This document shows positions 55,259 to 64,000 of a DNA stretch of 64,000 nucleotides, piece after piece. The DNA is from Bradyrhizobium sp. MOS002 (GTDB lineage Bacteria; Pseudomonadota; Alphaproteobacteria; Rhizobiales; Xanthobacteraceae). The stretch's first letter is position 1, and the number at the start of each line of letters is the position of its first letter. The notes beneath the pieces were generated by a model. It was not told the origin of the DNA. It was given only the letters and a program-made list of their open reading frames with translations, and made no database searches. Made by a program: the position numbers and the translations under genes. The DNA is taken from the NCBI RefSeq assembly GCF_003020115.1, contig NZ_PYFX01000005.1, positions 186,001 to 250,000 on the forward strand, read 5' to 3'.

Positions 55259-56374
55259 ATGCGCAAACCGCATCATGCGATCGTTTCGATCGCCATCATC
55301 ACACTTGCCGCCATTACGCTCTCTACCGCGGCCGGCGCCCAGGCCGCGCTATCCTATGACGAACTCGCCAAGAACGAGGCCGCCGCCAATGCCGAAAACG
55401 GCAAGCGGGTCGCGCCGGTCAAGTCGATCGCCAATCCCTCCGGGGACGTCAGCTCCGATATGCAGGCCATGATCGGCGCGCCGTTTCCGCCGCACTTCAA
55501 TGCGGACCCAAAGACACCAGCGGAGTGGAAAGAGCTGATCGATCGCCGCGCAAAGCTGTCGATATCAGGCATTCCGGCGATGAAGGAAAAGCTAGGCGTC
55601 AAGGTCGAGGAGACCAAAATCGCCGGCGTGCACTGCTTCATCGTCACGCCGAACAAGATCCCGTCCGAGAACCGGCAACGGCTTCTGGTCCATGTCCATG
55701 GCGGCGGCTATGTGTTCGGACCCGGCGAAGCCGCGCTGCCAGAAGCGATCATGATGGCGGGTTTTGGCGGCTTCAAGGTGATATCGGTCGATTACCGCAT
55801 GCCGCCCGACTTCCCCTATCCCGCCGCGATGGACGACGCGATGGCGGTCTGGAAAGAGATCACCAAGACGCACGACGCCCGCCGGATGGCGATCTTCGGG
55901 ACGTCTACGGGCGGCGCGATGACGCTTGCGATGGTGCTGCGGGCTAGGGACGAGAAGCTGCCAAAGCCGGCGGCGATCGCACCGGGCACGCCGTGGTCCG
56001 ACATCGACAAGGTCGGCGACACCTACGCCAGCAATGAATGGGTCGACAATGTGCTGGTGACCTGGGACGGCTGGCTCGGCCGGGCCGCAAAGCTCTACGC
56101 CAACGGGACGGACCTGAAGAATCCCTACATCTCACCGATCTACGGTGACTTCAAAGGCTTCCCGCCGACCATCCTGACGTCGGGCACGCGCGATCTGTTC
56201 CTCAGCAACACGGTTCGCACGCATCGCAAATTGCGTCGCGCCGGCGCGATTGCTGATCTCAACGTCTATGAGGGGCAATCCCACGCGCAGTACCAGTTCA
56301 ACATCAATGCGCCGGAGACCAGGGAAGCCTTCACCGACATCGCTAAATTCTTCGATAGACATCTGAAGCAGTGA
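55259..56374 (+). CDS. Exported alpha/beta hydrolase, hormone-sensitive lipase type (abhydrolase_3)
   Basis: The 371-residue protein has a signal peptide (about 1-27, ending AGA). Its HSL-type hydrolase domain has the oxyanion motif HVHGGGYVFGPGE, nucleophile elbow IFGTSTGGAMTLA, acidic residue in TSGTRDLFLSN and His in EGQSHAQYQF. It probably hydrolyses short-chain esters in the periplasm; the natural substrate is unknown. AGGGGA precedes the ATG by 6 bases. It stands alone between gpsA and the EVE gene. Confidence 0.88.
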   Translation: MRKPHHAIVSIAIITLAAITLSTAAGAQAALSYDELAKNEAAANAENGKRVAPVKSIANPSGDVSSDMQAMIGAPFPPHFNADPKTPAEWKELIDRRAKLSISGIPAMKEKLGVKVEETKIAGVHCFIVTPNKIPSENRQRLLVHVHGGGYVFGPGEAALPEAIMMAGFGGFKVISVDYRMPPDFPYPAAMDDAMAVWKEITKTHDARRMAIFGTSTGGAMTLAMVLRARDEKLPKPAAIAPGTPWSDIDKVGDTYASNEWVDNVLVTWDGWLGRAAKLYANGTDLKNPYISPIYGDFKGFPPTILTSGTRDLFLSNTVRTHRKLRRAGAIADLNVYEGQSHAQYQFNINAPETREAFTDIAKFFDRHLKQ

Positions 56375-56390
56375 GTGTTGCGTTTGATAT

Positions 56391-56419
56391 CGGATGCCCG
56401 CGCTTGTCGCGGGCATCCG
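56391..56419 (+). terminator. Hairpin after the HSL-type hydrolase gene
   Basis: A perfect 12-bp stem, CGGATGCCCGCG with CGCGGGCATCCG, has a 5-base loop and begins 17 bases after the stop codon. No T-run follows, so it may stabilise the transcript end rather than terminate alone. Confidence 0.5.
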
Positions 56420-56475
56420 CGTGCCCTAGATATCGCGGCACGTAAGCGGCGTATCCGTGAATGGGGCAAGTTGCG

Positions 56476-56889
56476 ATGAACTACTGGCTGGTGAAATCCG
56501 AGCCGTCGGTGTGGTCCTGGGACCAGCAGGTGGCGAAGGGCGCCAAGGGCGAAGCCTGGACCGGCGTGCGCAATTACACCGCGCGCCAGAATCTCGTTGC
56601 CATGAAGAAGGGCGACAAGGCGTTCTTCTATCATTCCAACGAGGGCAAGGAGATCGTCGGCATCGCGGAGATTATCAAGGAGGCCTACCCCGATCCGTCC
56701 GACAAGACCGAGAAATTCGTCTGCGTCGACATCAAGGCCGACAAGCCGTTGAAGACGCCGGTGACGATGGCCACGATCAAGGCCGAGAAGAAACTCGCCG
56801 ACATGGCGCTGGTGAAATATTCGCGCCTCTCGGTGCAGCCGGTGACGGCCGAGGAATGGAAGCTCGTCTGCAAGATGGGCGGGGTTTAG
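56476..56889 (+). CDS. EVE domain-containing protein
   Basis: The 137-residue protein is the full EVE domain. It begins MNYWLVKSEPSVWSWDQQ and includes TGVRNYTARQNL, KKGDKAFFYHSNEGKEIVGI and TMATIKAEKKLADMALVKYSRLSV, ending WKLVCKMGGV. EVE domains belong to the PUA/YTH-like group and are thought to read modified bases in RNA or DNA. The second ATG (56476) gives the standard N terminus; the ATG at 56461 adds five residues. Confidence 0.93.
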   Translation: MNYWLVKSEPSVWSWDQQVAKGAKGEAWTGVRNYTARQNLVAMKKGDKAFFYHSNEGKEIVGIAEIIKEAYPDPSDKTEKFVCVDIKADKPLKTPVTMATIKAEKKLADMALVKYSRLSVQPVTAEEWKLVCKMGGV

Positions 56890-56898
56890 TTACTGCAG

Positions 56899-56980
56899 TA
56901 GCCCGGATGGAGCGAAGCGCAATCCGGGAAAGTCATCATGTGGCACAAGACCCGGATTACGCTCCGCTCCATCCGGGCTA
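56899..56980. repeat. Palindromic intergenic repeat, family F
   Basis: The arms TAGCCCGGATGGAGCGAAGC and GCTCCGCTCCATCCGGGCTA are inverted, with AATCCGGG and CCCGGATT inside and about 16 bases of loop. It separates the convergent EVE and cyclase genes and overlaps the cyclase stop codon by three bases. Confidence 0.85.
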
Positions 56981-58072
56981 CGATATCGGAGCTTGCTTCT
57001 CCGGCAGCGCAAATACCTCGCACGGCGCGGCAATGCCGCGCAGCGAGTGCGATCCAAGCGCGACCAGCGGCATGTCGGTCTCCGCGGCGAGTGCGCCCGA
57101 CACCAGCACGGTTCTGCCGAGCGGCTTGCACAATCCTTCGAGGCGGCTGGCGAGGTTGACGGCGGGACCGATCGCCGTGAAATCGAGCCGGTTGGCGGCG
57201 CCGATATTGCCCCACAGCATTTCGCCGAGATGCAGCGCGGCACCGAACGCGAGCGGCGGCACACCTTGGGCTCGGCGCTCCGCATTGAGATACGCCATCC
57301 CGGCTTCGGCTGCGCTCGCGGCGCGCAGAGCTGCATCGCACGCGTGGCGCGGTGACGCCTCGACCACCGGAAAGATCGCGAGCACGCCGTCGCCGATGAA
57401 TTTCAGCACCTCGCCGCCGAACGCGTGAACCGCGCCGGCGATGCGATCGAACCAGGCATCGAGCGCCGCGATAACCTGGGCAGGCGGATTGGTTTCCGAC
57501 AGGGACGTGAAGTTGCGCAGATCCGCATAGAGCAGCGCGGCCTGTATGGTCTCGCCGAGATCGCGCCGCAGCGGTGCCGCCAGTACCCGCTCCGCGCTGC
57601 GCTTGCCGAGATAAGCATCCAGCGTCGCGCGCAGCGTTGCACGCGCGGCAAGCACCGCAAGGGGTGTTGCGGCAAAGCGCGCGGCCTGGCGCAATTGCTC
57701 GGTCTCGTCCGCGGTGAACGGGCGCGGCCCGATCCAACCGAGCAACGGCCCGTCGAGCCGCCCGACCAAATCTTCGTGCACCTCACCATCCGCGATGTCG
57801 CGCAGCCAGCGGCGGCCGGCATCGTTGGGCGGGTCGGGCGCGAGGCCGCCCGGTGCGAAGCCGAGCGCTTCGATCACCCGGCCGTTCTCCGCGCGCCACA
57901 ACCAGGTCCGCTTCGCGATCAACGGATGCGGCACTTCGAGCGTCAGGCTGCCTGCCGCAAGCGGCACGCCATCGGCGACCAGATGTGCGCCGAGGTCCGC
58001 GAGCAGGCGGTCGGCCTCGGCGCTATCGGCGGCGGCATCGACAAGCCAGGCGAGCGTCGGCGAGAGGTGCAT
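56978..58072 (-). CDS. Class III adenylate/guanylate cyclase with N-terminal GAF-like region
   Basis: The 364-residue protein has an N-terminal part of about 150 residues (tryptophan-rich RTWLWRAENGRVIEALGFAP) of a kind seen in adenylate cyclases of rhizobia. The cyclase domain carries Asp184 in LLYADLRNFTSL and Asp228 in FIGDGVLAIF. No membrane helix is present. The ATG at 58072 fits; 26 open codons upstream lack a ribosome binding site. Together with the cyclase at 37.5 kb it gives two predicted cyclic-nucleotide sources in the window. Confidence 0.85.
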   Translation of the reverse strand: MHLSPTLAWLVDAAADSAEADRLLADLGAHLVADGVPLAAGSLTLEVPHPLIAKRTWLWRAENGRVIEALGFAPGGLAPDPPNDAGRRWLRDIADGEVHEDLVGRLDGPLLGWIGPRPFTADETEQLRQAARFAATPLAVLAARATLRATLDAYLGKRSAERVLAAPLRRDLGETIQAALLYADLRNFTSLSETNPPAQVIAALDAWFDRIAGAVHAFGGEVLKFIGDGVLAIFPVVEASPRHACDAALRAASAAEAGMAYLNAERRAQGVPPLAFGAALHLGEMLWGNIGAANRLDFTAIGPAVNLASRLEGLCKPLGRTVLVSGALAAETDMPLVALGSHSLRGIAAPCEVFALPEKQAPIS

Positions 58073-58173
58073 GGCCCGATCATGACGAAGGCGGGCCCTC
58101 TTTGTCACGGGCAATCCTTGACGGGCCGCCCGCGCGCCGCCATGTCCCACAGTCAGCCCAGGGATGATCGCCG

Positions 58174-58629
58174 ATGACCGAACCGTTCATAGTGCGACGC
58201 GAGACCCAGATCGCCGCCCCGCGCGCCACCGTTTTCGCTTACCTGACCGACCCCGAGAAGATTCTGAGCTGGATGGGTTCCGACGCGACCACGGAGCCGC
58301 ATCCCGGCGGGCTGTATCTGCTCAAAGGCATCGGCCCCCGCGGCGGTGCCGCCCGCGGCGCGTTTCGCGAAGTCGTGCCGGTGCATCGTCTCGCCTACAC
58401 GTTTGGATGGGAGGGCGGCCAGGAAGTGCCGCCCGGCTCGAGCCTGATCGAGATCGACCTCATCGAACGCGACGGCGGCACATTGCTGCGCATGACCCAT
58501 AGCGGGCTGCCGACCGAGGAACAGGCGGCCGCACACGCGACCGGATGGGCGCATTATCTGGGACGGCTCACGACCGCAGCTGCGGGTAGCGATCCCGGTC
58601 CCGACAACGGCGTTTCCAACAAGGCGTAG
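58174..58629 (+). CDS. SRPBCC/AHSA1-like family protein
   Basis: This 151-residue protein has the START-like fold pattern of the Activator of Hsp90 ATPase homologue group: RRETQIAAPRATVFAYLTDP at the start, EVVPVHRLAYTFGWEGG in the middle and GGTLLRMTHSGLP, followed by HATGWAHYLGRL at the end. These proteins bind hydrophobic ligands in a cavity; the ligand is unknown. It is divergent from the cyclase gene (101-base gap) and convergent with the topoisomerase gene (13-base gap). Confidence 0.88.
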   Translation: MTEPFIVRRETQIAAPRATVFAYLTDPEKILSWMGSDATTEPHPGGLYLLKGIGPRGGAARGAFREVVPVHRLAYTFGWEGGQEVPPGSSLIEIDLIERDGGTLLRMTHSGLPTEEQAAAHATGWAHYLGRLTTAAAGSDPGPDNGVSNKA

Positions 58630-58642
58630 CGACGGAAGAAGG

Positions 58643-59812
58643 TCAGACCGCCGCGGTCGCCACCACCTGCTGCAAAAGCTGCTCGCGCCTGGCCTGGGAG
58701 CGCTGGCCCTTCATGGTCGCGGCGAAGCGCTCGAGGATGCCGTCCTCGAACGCGGTGACGATGGTGTCGTGGACATAGCTCTTGCGGCAGATCGCCGGCG
58801 TGTTGGAGAGTTTATCGGCGGCGCCGCGGATCGCCTCCAGCACCTGCTTCTTGCGGCCGCGCTGGCTGGTCGCCGGCGTAATCCGCGACAGCGATTCCAC
58901 GACGACGGCAGAGGCCATCAGCGTGCGGAAATCCTTCAGCGAGATCTTGATGCCGGCGATCTCGCGCAGAAACGCGTTCACCTGGGTGGTGCTGACCGCA
59001 CGCACGATGCCGTTGGCATCGCGATACTGGAACATGCGCTTGCCGGGAACGCCTTGCAAAATGCCGATGGCGCGCACGAGCTTGGCCGCGTCGCACTCTT
59101 TGCGCACCGCTTTGCCGCCCTTCGCCTTGAAGGTCAGCACGAAGCTGTCGTCTTCCAGCGAGACATTGGACTTCAGCAGCGTGGTGGCCCCGCGGGTGCC
59201 GTTGAGACGGGCATAGGATTCGTTGCCGGGCCGAATCGCGGTGCGCGCGATCAACTCGATGACGGCCGAGAGCGCGAACTCGCGGGTCGGCTCATCGCCC
59301 GACAGGAACGCGGAGACCTTGCGCCGGATCTTGGGCAACGCGCCGACGAGTCTCTCCAGGCGATGCGCCTTGCGTTGCTCGCGAACCTTCTCCCAATCGG
59401 CGTGATAGCGATATTGCAGTCGACCCGCGGCATCGCGTCCCACGGCCTGAAGATGCGTGCTCGGGTCGGCCGAGTAGCGCACCTCGCGATAGGCCGGCGG
59501 CACCGCCATCGAATGCAGCCGACGGATGGTGCGGGCGTCGCGGATATGCGCGCCGTTTGGCCGGACGAAGGAATAGCCCTTGCCGCGCCTGATGCGGCGA
59601 ATGGTCAGCTCGTTCTGGTCACCGAGCCGCAGGCCCAGCTCCCTGGCGAGGGCCTCGACCGTTGCCGCGGGCGCCGTGTCGAACACTTTTTTCGGGCTGG
59701 GGCGGCCGGAACCGGCCGGTTTGGGCCATTGTCCGAGGGCTTTGGCCAGCGCAATGGCAGCAGGATCGGCTGAAGCGGGCCGCATCGTCCCGAGATTCTG
59801 CTGATCCATCAT
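58643..59812 (-). CDS. DNA topoisomerase IB (poxvirus/eukaryote type)
   Basis: The 389-residue protein has an N-terminal DNA-binding region (IRRIRRGKGYSFVRPNGAHI) and a catalytic domain with the active-site signature NTPAICRKSYVHDTI, where Tyr346 is the nucleophile. Upstream basic catalytic residues are in RPGNESYARLNGTRGATTLL and VREQRKAHRLERL. It relaxes supercoils through a 3'-phosphotyrosyl bond. Bacterial topoisomerase IB genes are common in Bradyrhizobium and are accessory to the essential type IA enzyme. Confidence 0.93.
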   Translation of the reverse strand: MMDQQNLGTMRPASADPAAIALAKALGQWPKPAGSGRPSPKKVFDTAPAATVEALARELGLRLGDQNELTIRRIRRGKGYSFVRPNGAHIRDARTIRRLHSMAVPPAYREVRYSADPSTHLQAVGRDAAGRLQYRYHADWEKVREQRKAHRLERLVGALPKIRRKVSAFLSGDEPTREFALSAVIELIARTAIRPGNESYARLNGTRGATTLLKSNVSLEDDSFVLTFKAKGGKAVRKECDAAKLVRAIGILQGVPGKRMFQYRDANGIVRAVSTTQVNAFLREIAGIKISLKDFRTLMASAVVVESLSRITPATSQRGRKKQVLEAIRGAADKLSNTPAICRKSYVHDTIVTAFEDGILERFAATMKGQRSQARREQLLQQVVATAAV

Positions 59813-60205
59813 AGTCTTATGCCTTAGCCCTGTCTGTTATCGGTCAATGCCGCTGTTCTGATTTTTGTTCCAAGGGGTCTCGTTGGACCCGGGTTGGCCA
59901 TTTAGGGTGTTCCGAACCGCATTGCGAGTCCCGAATCAGTGAAAGGCGGTTTCTAAATACCTCTGCCGGGTGCATGGCTCTCTGCGCGGGCCCATTGCGC
60001 GGATTTGGGTAACGACCCGAAAGCTGCCCGTCGCCCTGTTTCAAAACTGCGACAGTCGCATGACGCGGCTTGATCCTCCGCATGGTCGGCTGCTCGCCGA
60101 AGGTCCAGCTTGTGCACCTTGTCGGGTCCGGTTAGCCCGACGCATAATCGGTTCAACGATCAAGTCGGCTGGCCTGTGCTCGGCTTGCCGTATGTGGAGG
60201 GAAAC
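59813..60205. other. 393-base gap without a gene, upstream of acs
   Basis: I see no credible gene on either strand. It must contain the promoters of the divergent topoisomerase and acs genes, but no box stands out. Two features are visible: a perfect 13-base palindrome TGCGACAGTCGCA at 60048-60060 and a hairpin GTCGGGTCCGGTTAGCCCGAC at about 60121. The palindrome could be an operator. Confidence 0.5.
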
Positions 60206-62152
<1,947 letters not shown>

Positions 62153-62156
62153 GGCC

Positions 62157-62298
62157 GTCTCGTGCCCCGGACGCAGCGCAGCGCTCTTTAGCGGTGCGCT
62201 GCTGAGCCGGGGCCCATGCAACGGCAGACTCTATGGCTTTCTGGATCCCGGCTCTGCGTCGCACCGCTTCGCGCTGCGCCGTGTCCGGGACACGAGAC
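62157..62298. repeat. Palindromic intergenic repeat, family C copy 2
   Basis: The outer arms GTCTCGTGCCCCGGACGCAG and CTGCGCCGTGTCCGGGACACGAGAC are inverted, and GCTGAGCCGGGGCCCATG opposes GGATCCCGGCTCTGC. Copy 1 is at 31839-31951. With its left arm 5 bases after the acs stop, it may help end that transcript. Confidence 0.8.
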
Positions 62299-62603
62299 CC
62301 ATCCCCGCGCTAGCGCTCCGCCAAAACAACGACCGTTCACATCCTCACGCACTTGTCAGGCCGCGCCCAGGCGCGCGGGCATCTTTCCGGCCGAGTGTTG
62401 TTTTCAGGTCATTTACTTTGTTTCGAACATTTCCTTTGTTCCCCCTGCTGGCTGGCCCTTGGCGACCGTGCGTGGAAACCATCCGGTTAACAGGCGCGGT
62501 TAAGAATGTCCCCTGACAAGGACTTGTAACAAGGACTTGGCGAGCCGGTGATTGCCGGTTTTGCGTAATTTTGCACGGTCCGTTCGGGGCAAGGGGAAAA
62601 TCG
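62299..62603. other. Gap of about 300 bases upstream of the L,D-transpeptidase gene
   Basis: There is no credible gene. The stretch 62399-62445 is T-rich (TTTTCAGGTCATTTACTTTG) and may hold the promoter. At 62516-62539 an 11-base sequence ACAAGGACTTG occurs twice with a 13-base period, itself containing the small palindrome ACAAG-GA-CTTGT. Confidence 0.5.
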
Positions 62604-63119
62604 ATGTCGATGAGGATTGCAGTGGCGCTGGCCGCCACCGTCGGGGCAGGGGTCCTGATGTCGACGGCGGCGCAGGCGCGGCCGGAAATGGTGGGGACGC
62701 ACCTGGCCGACTATTCGCCGGGCACCATCGTGGTCAAAACCAACGAGCGTCGGCTCTATCTCGTCCTCGATAACGGCCACGCCGTGCGCTACCCGGTCGG
62801 CGTCGGCAAGTCCGGCAAGCAGTGGGCCGGCACAACCCGCATCGACGGCAAGTACCGCAATCCGGCCTGGTCGCCGCCTGCCGAGGTGAAGCGCGACAAG
62901 CCGAGCATCCCGGACGTCATCCCGGGCGGCTCGCCGCGCAATCCGATGGGCGTCGCGGCGATGACACTGTCCGGTGGTGAATACGCCATCCACGGCACCA
63001 ACGTGCCGGGCTCGATCGGCGGCTTCGTCTCCTATGGCTGCATCCGCATGCTCAACGACGACATCACCGATCTCTATAGCCGCGTCTCGGTCGGCACGAC
63101 GGTGGTCGTGACGCGCTGA
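62604..63119 (+). CDS. L,D-transpeptidase (YkuD domain), exported
   Basis: The 171-residue protein has a signal peptide (about 1-25, ending AQA). The YkuD domain starts at TIVVKTNERRLYLVLDNGHA and contains the catalytic His130 in YAIHGTN and Cys146 in FVSYGCIRMLNDD. It forms 3-3 crosslinks in peptidoglycan or links proteins such as OmpA-type lipoproteins to the wall. It belongs to the short ErfK/YbiS-like class. AAGGGG lies 8 bases before the ATG at 62604. A terminator follows. Confidence 0.93.
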   Translation: MSMRIAVALAATVGAGVLMSTAAQARPEMVGTHLADYSPGTIVVKTNERRLYLVLDNGHAVRYPVGVGKSGKQWAGTTRIDGKYRNPAWSPPAEVKRDKPSIPDVIPGGSPRNPMGVAAMTLSGGEYAIHGTNVPGSIGGFVSYGCIRMLNDDITDLYSRVSVGTTVVVTR

Positions 63120-63146
63120 TCGCCGGCATCCGGGCGAGACGGCGAG

Positions 63147-63173
63147 AGTCGCGTCTTTCAACGCGGCTTTTTT
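63147..63173 (+). terminator. Rho-independent terminator of the L,D-transpeptidase gene
   Basis: The stem AGTCGCGT pairs with ACGCGGCT (one G-T pair) around a 6-base loop and is followed by TTTTTT. It lies 28 bases after the stop codon. The convergent nuclease gene ends 2 bases beyond it. Confidence 0.85.
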
Positions 63174-63174
63174 G

Positions 63175-63765
63175 TTACCAGAAGCGCCAGCTGCGCGCAC
63201 ACCAGCCGTCGCGATGGCCGCCATTGTAGCTCCGCGCGTAGCCGCCAGCGAGCAACGCCGCCGAAACGTTGTCGGTTCGTCTGGTCGCGACGTCGGCGAG
63301 AACGCGACCATATTTGTCAGGTCCGAGATTGGTGATCGTCACGCCACCCTGCGCGAGCAGATCGCGCAATGCGCGGGCCGCAGCTTCGGCCTTGTCCAGC
63401 TCCTCCTGGCAGGATGCTTTCATCTCGGGTGCATCGATGCCGCGCAGGCGAATGCGCACGACGAGATCGCGACCGTTGCGCTGACGAACGCGTGCGAGAA
63501 AGGTGTCGCCGTCAATCGTGCGAACGACATCGACCGCCTCGCGACGATCGGGACGGCCGCCTTGCTGGAGCACAATCTCGGCGTCCTGCGATTGCCCGTC
63601 GGTCGCATGAGGGAACGGCCAGTTCATCCCGTGCCGGAAGGTGAGCACCACGGCCACCACGATTCCGACCACGAACATCCACGGCAACAGTCCTGAGAAC
63701 CGGCGACCAAATGGCGAGCCACTGTATGAAGACCGATAGGGATGGCTTGGATCGAAACGCGACAT
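63175..63765 (-). CDS. Membrane-anchored thermonuclease (SNase) family protein
   Basis: This 196-residue protein has one N-terminal membrane helix (LLPWMFVVGIVVAVVLTF, about 26-43) and a staphylococcal-nuclease domain from about 75. It has VRTIDGDTFLARV, the IRLRGIDAPEMKA motif with catalytic Arg and Asp/Glu, and GPDKYGRVLADV. The short form ends with GYARSYNGGHRDGWC. It should cleave DNA or RNA with Ca2+ at the outer face of the inner membrane. The ribosome binding site is weak. Confidence 0.88.
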   Translation of the reverse strand: MSRFDPSHPYRSSYSGSPFGRRFSGLLPWMFVVGIVVAVVLTFRHGMNWPFPHATDGQSQDAEIVLQQGGRPDRREAVDVVRTIDGDTFLARVRQRNGRDLVVRIRLRGIDAPEMKASCQEELDKAEAAARALRDLLAQGGVTITNLGPDKYGRVLADVATRRTDNVSAALLAGGYARSYNGGHRDGWCARSWRFW

Positions 63766-63822
63766 CCGCGCACGCTAGGGCTGAGTCGGGCAGTCCGGCA
63801 AGCAAGCCTCAAAAGGCAAGCT

Positions 63823-64000
63823 TCAGAAATCGGAAGCGATGCCCTTGCGCTCCCAATCGCCATAGCGGGTCGGCTCGGGTCCTTTTGGCCCCTGCAACTC
63901 CTTTGGCGCCGCCTGGCCGTCGTTTTTGGCTCGGACTGCCGCAGCCTGCCGGCGCGCTTCGGCCTCGGCCAGCGCGCGCTGGGCGGCCGGCGTGAGCGGC
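63823..64000 (-). CDS. DUF1674 / SDHAF4-like protein, C-terminal part (5' end outside window)
   Basis: The minus strand reads 59 codons to a TGA at 63823. The protein ends GPKGPEPTRYGDWERKGIAS followed by DF, which is the hallmark of DUF1674, the bacterial relative of succinate dehydrogenase assembly factor 4 that binds flavinylated SdhA. An Ala/Arg-rich helix (RALAEAEARRQAAAVRAK) precedes it. The start is beyond base 64000. The gene is too short here to stand out but the ending is decisive. Confidence 0.88.
   Translation of the reverse strand, partial: PLTPAAQRALAEAEARRQAAAVRAKNDGQAAPKELQGPKGPEPTRYGDWERKGIASDF

Overview
The window is a GC-rich, densely coded stretch of chromosome from an alphaproteobacterium. 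It most resembles Bradyrhizobium or a close member of the Nitrobacteraceae. The case rests on codon usage, a Mic60/mitofilin-HemY-HemD cluster, a DUF1674 (SDHAF4-like) gene, IalB and TAXI proteins, and several families of palindromic intergenic repeats of the kind common in that group. The assignment is an inference; no rRNA is present. There is no phage, insertion sequence, CRISPR array or conjugation gene, so this looks like core chromosome.

Layout. 1-5.4 kb: end of a fused ABC transporter, an FkbM methyltransferase, VOC and flavin-binding pyridoxamine-oxidase-like proteins, and a very proline-rich OmpA protein. 5.4-13.6 kb (minus strand): homocysteine methyltransferase-like protein, PhoA-type phosphatase, argG, PAP2 phosphatase, a four-helix membrane protein, rlmN, IalB and a 2,4-dienoyl-CoA-reductase-like SDR. 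14.6-21.2 kb: quinone oxidoreductase, DUF1232, pterin dehydratase, membrane-anchored TAXI protein, PhoD phosphatase, stand-alone receiver domain and Crp/Fnr regulator. 21.2-23.7 kb: an overlapping three-gene operon with an Lgt-like membrane protein, a radical SAM enzyme resembling tetraether/membrane-spanning lipid synthases, and a small membrane protein. This is the most interesting locus. 23.9-37.4 kb: typA, amine oxidase, a four-gene membrane/redox operon, GNAT, ppa, yggT-DUF167-folD, tRNA-Ala(CGC), enoyl-CoA hydratase, amidotransferase, SDR and TerB. 37.5-48.5 kb: zinc-ribbon adenylate cyclase, exported hydrolase plus cytochrome P450, MFS exporter, two small cysteine-rich exported proteins, polysaccharide deacetylase, a small exported protein and a large unknown membrane protein. 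48.8-64 kb: tRNA-Thr(CGT), hemY-mic60-hemD, tsaD-gpsA, HSL-type hydrolase, EVE protein, second cyclase, SRPBCC, topoisomerase IB, acs, L,D-transpeptidase, a nuclease and the end of a DUF1674 gene.

Shared logic. Much of the window concerns the cell envelope: OmpA, PAP2, Lgt-like protein, L,D-transpeptidase, polysaccharide deacetylase, Mic60 and many exported proteins. Three TGTGA-N6-TCAC sites, identical to the CRP consensus core, sit upstream of the small exported protein genes near 44-46 kb. Two class III cyclases lie in the same window, so cAMP control of those genes is a testable inference. At least seven families of long inverted repeats fill the gaps between genes. Several run into the 5' ends of genes and could mislead start-site calls (rlmN, the SDR, the FkbM gene, the four-helix protein). 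Starts below were moved downstream where a ribosome binding site or homology supports it.
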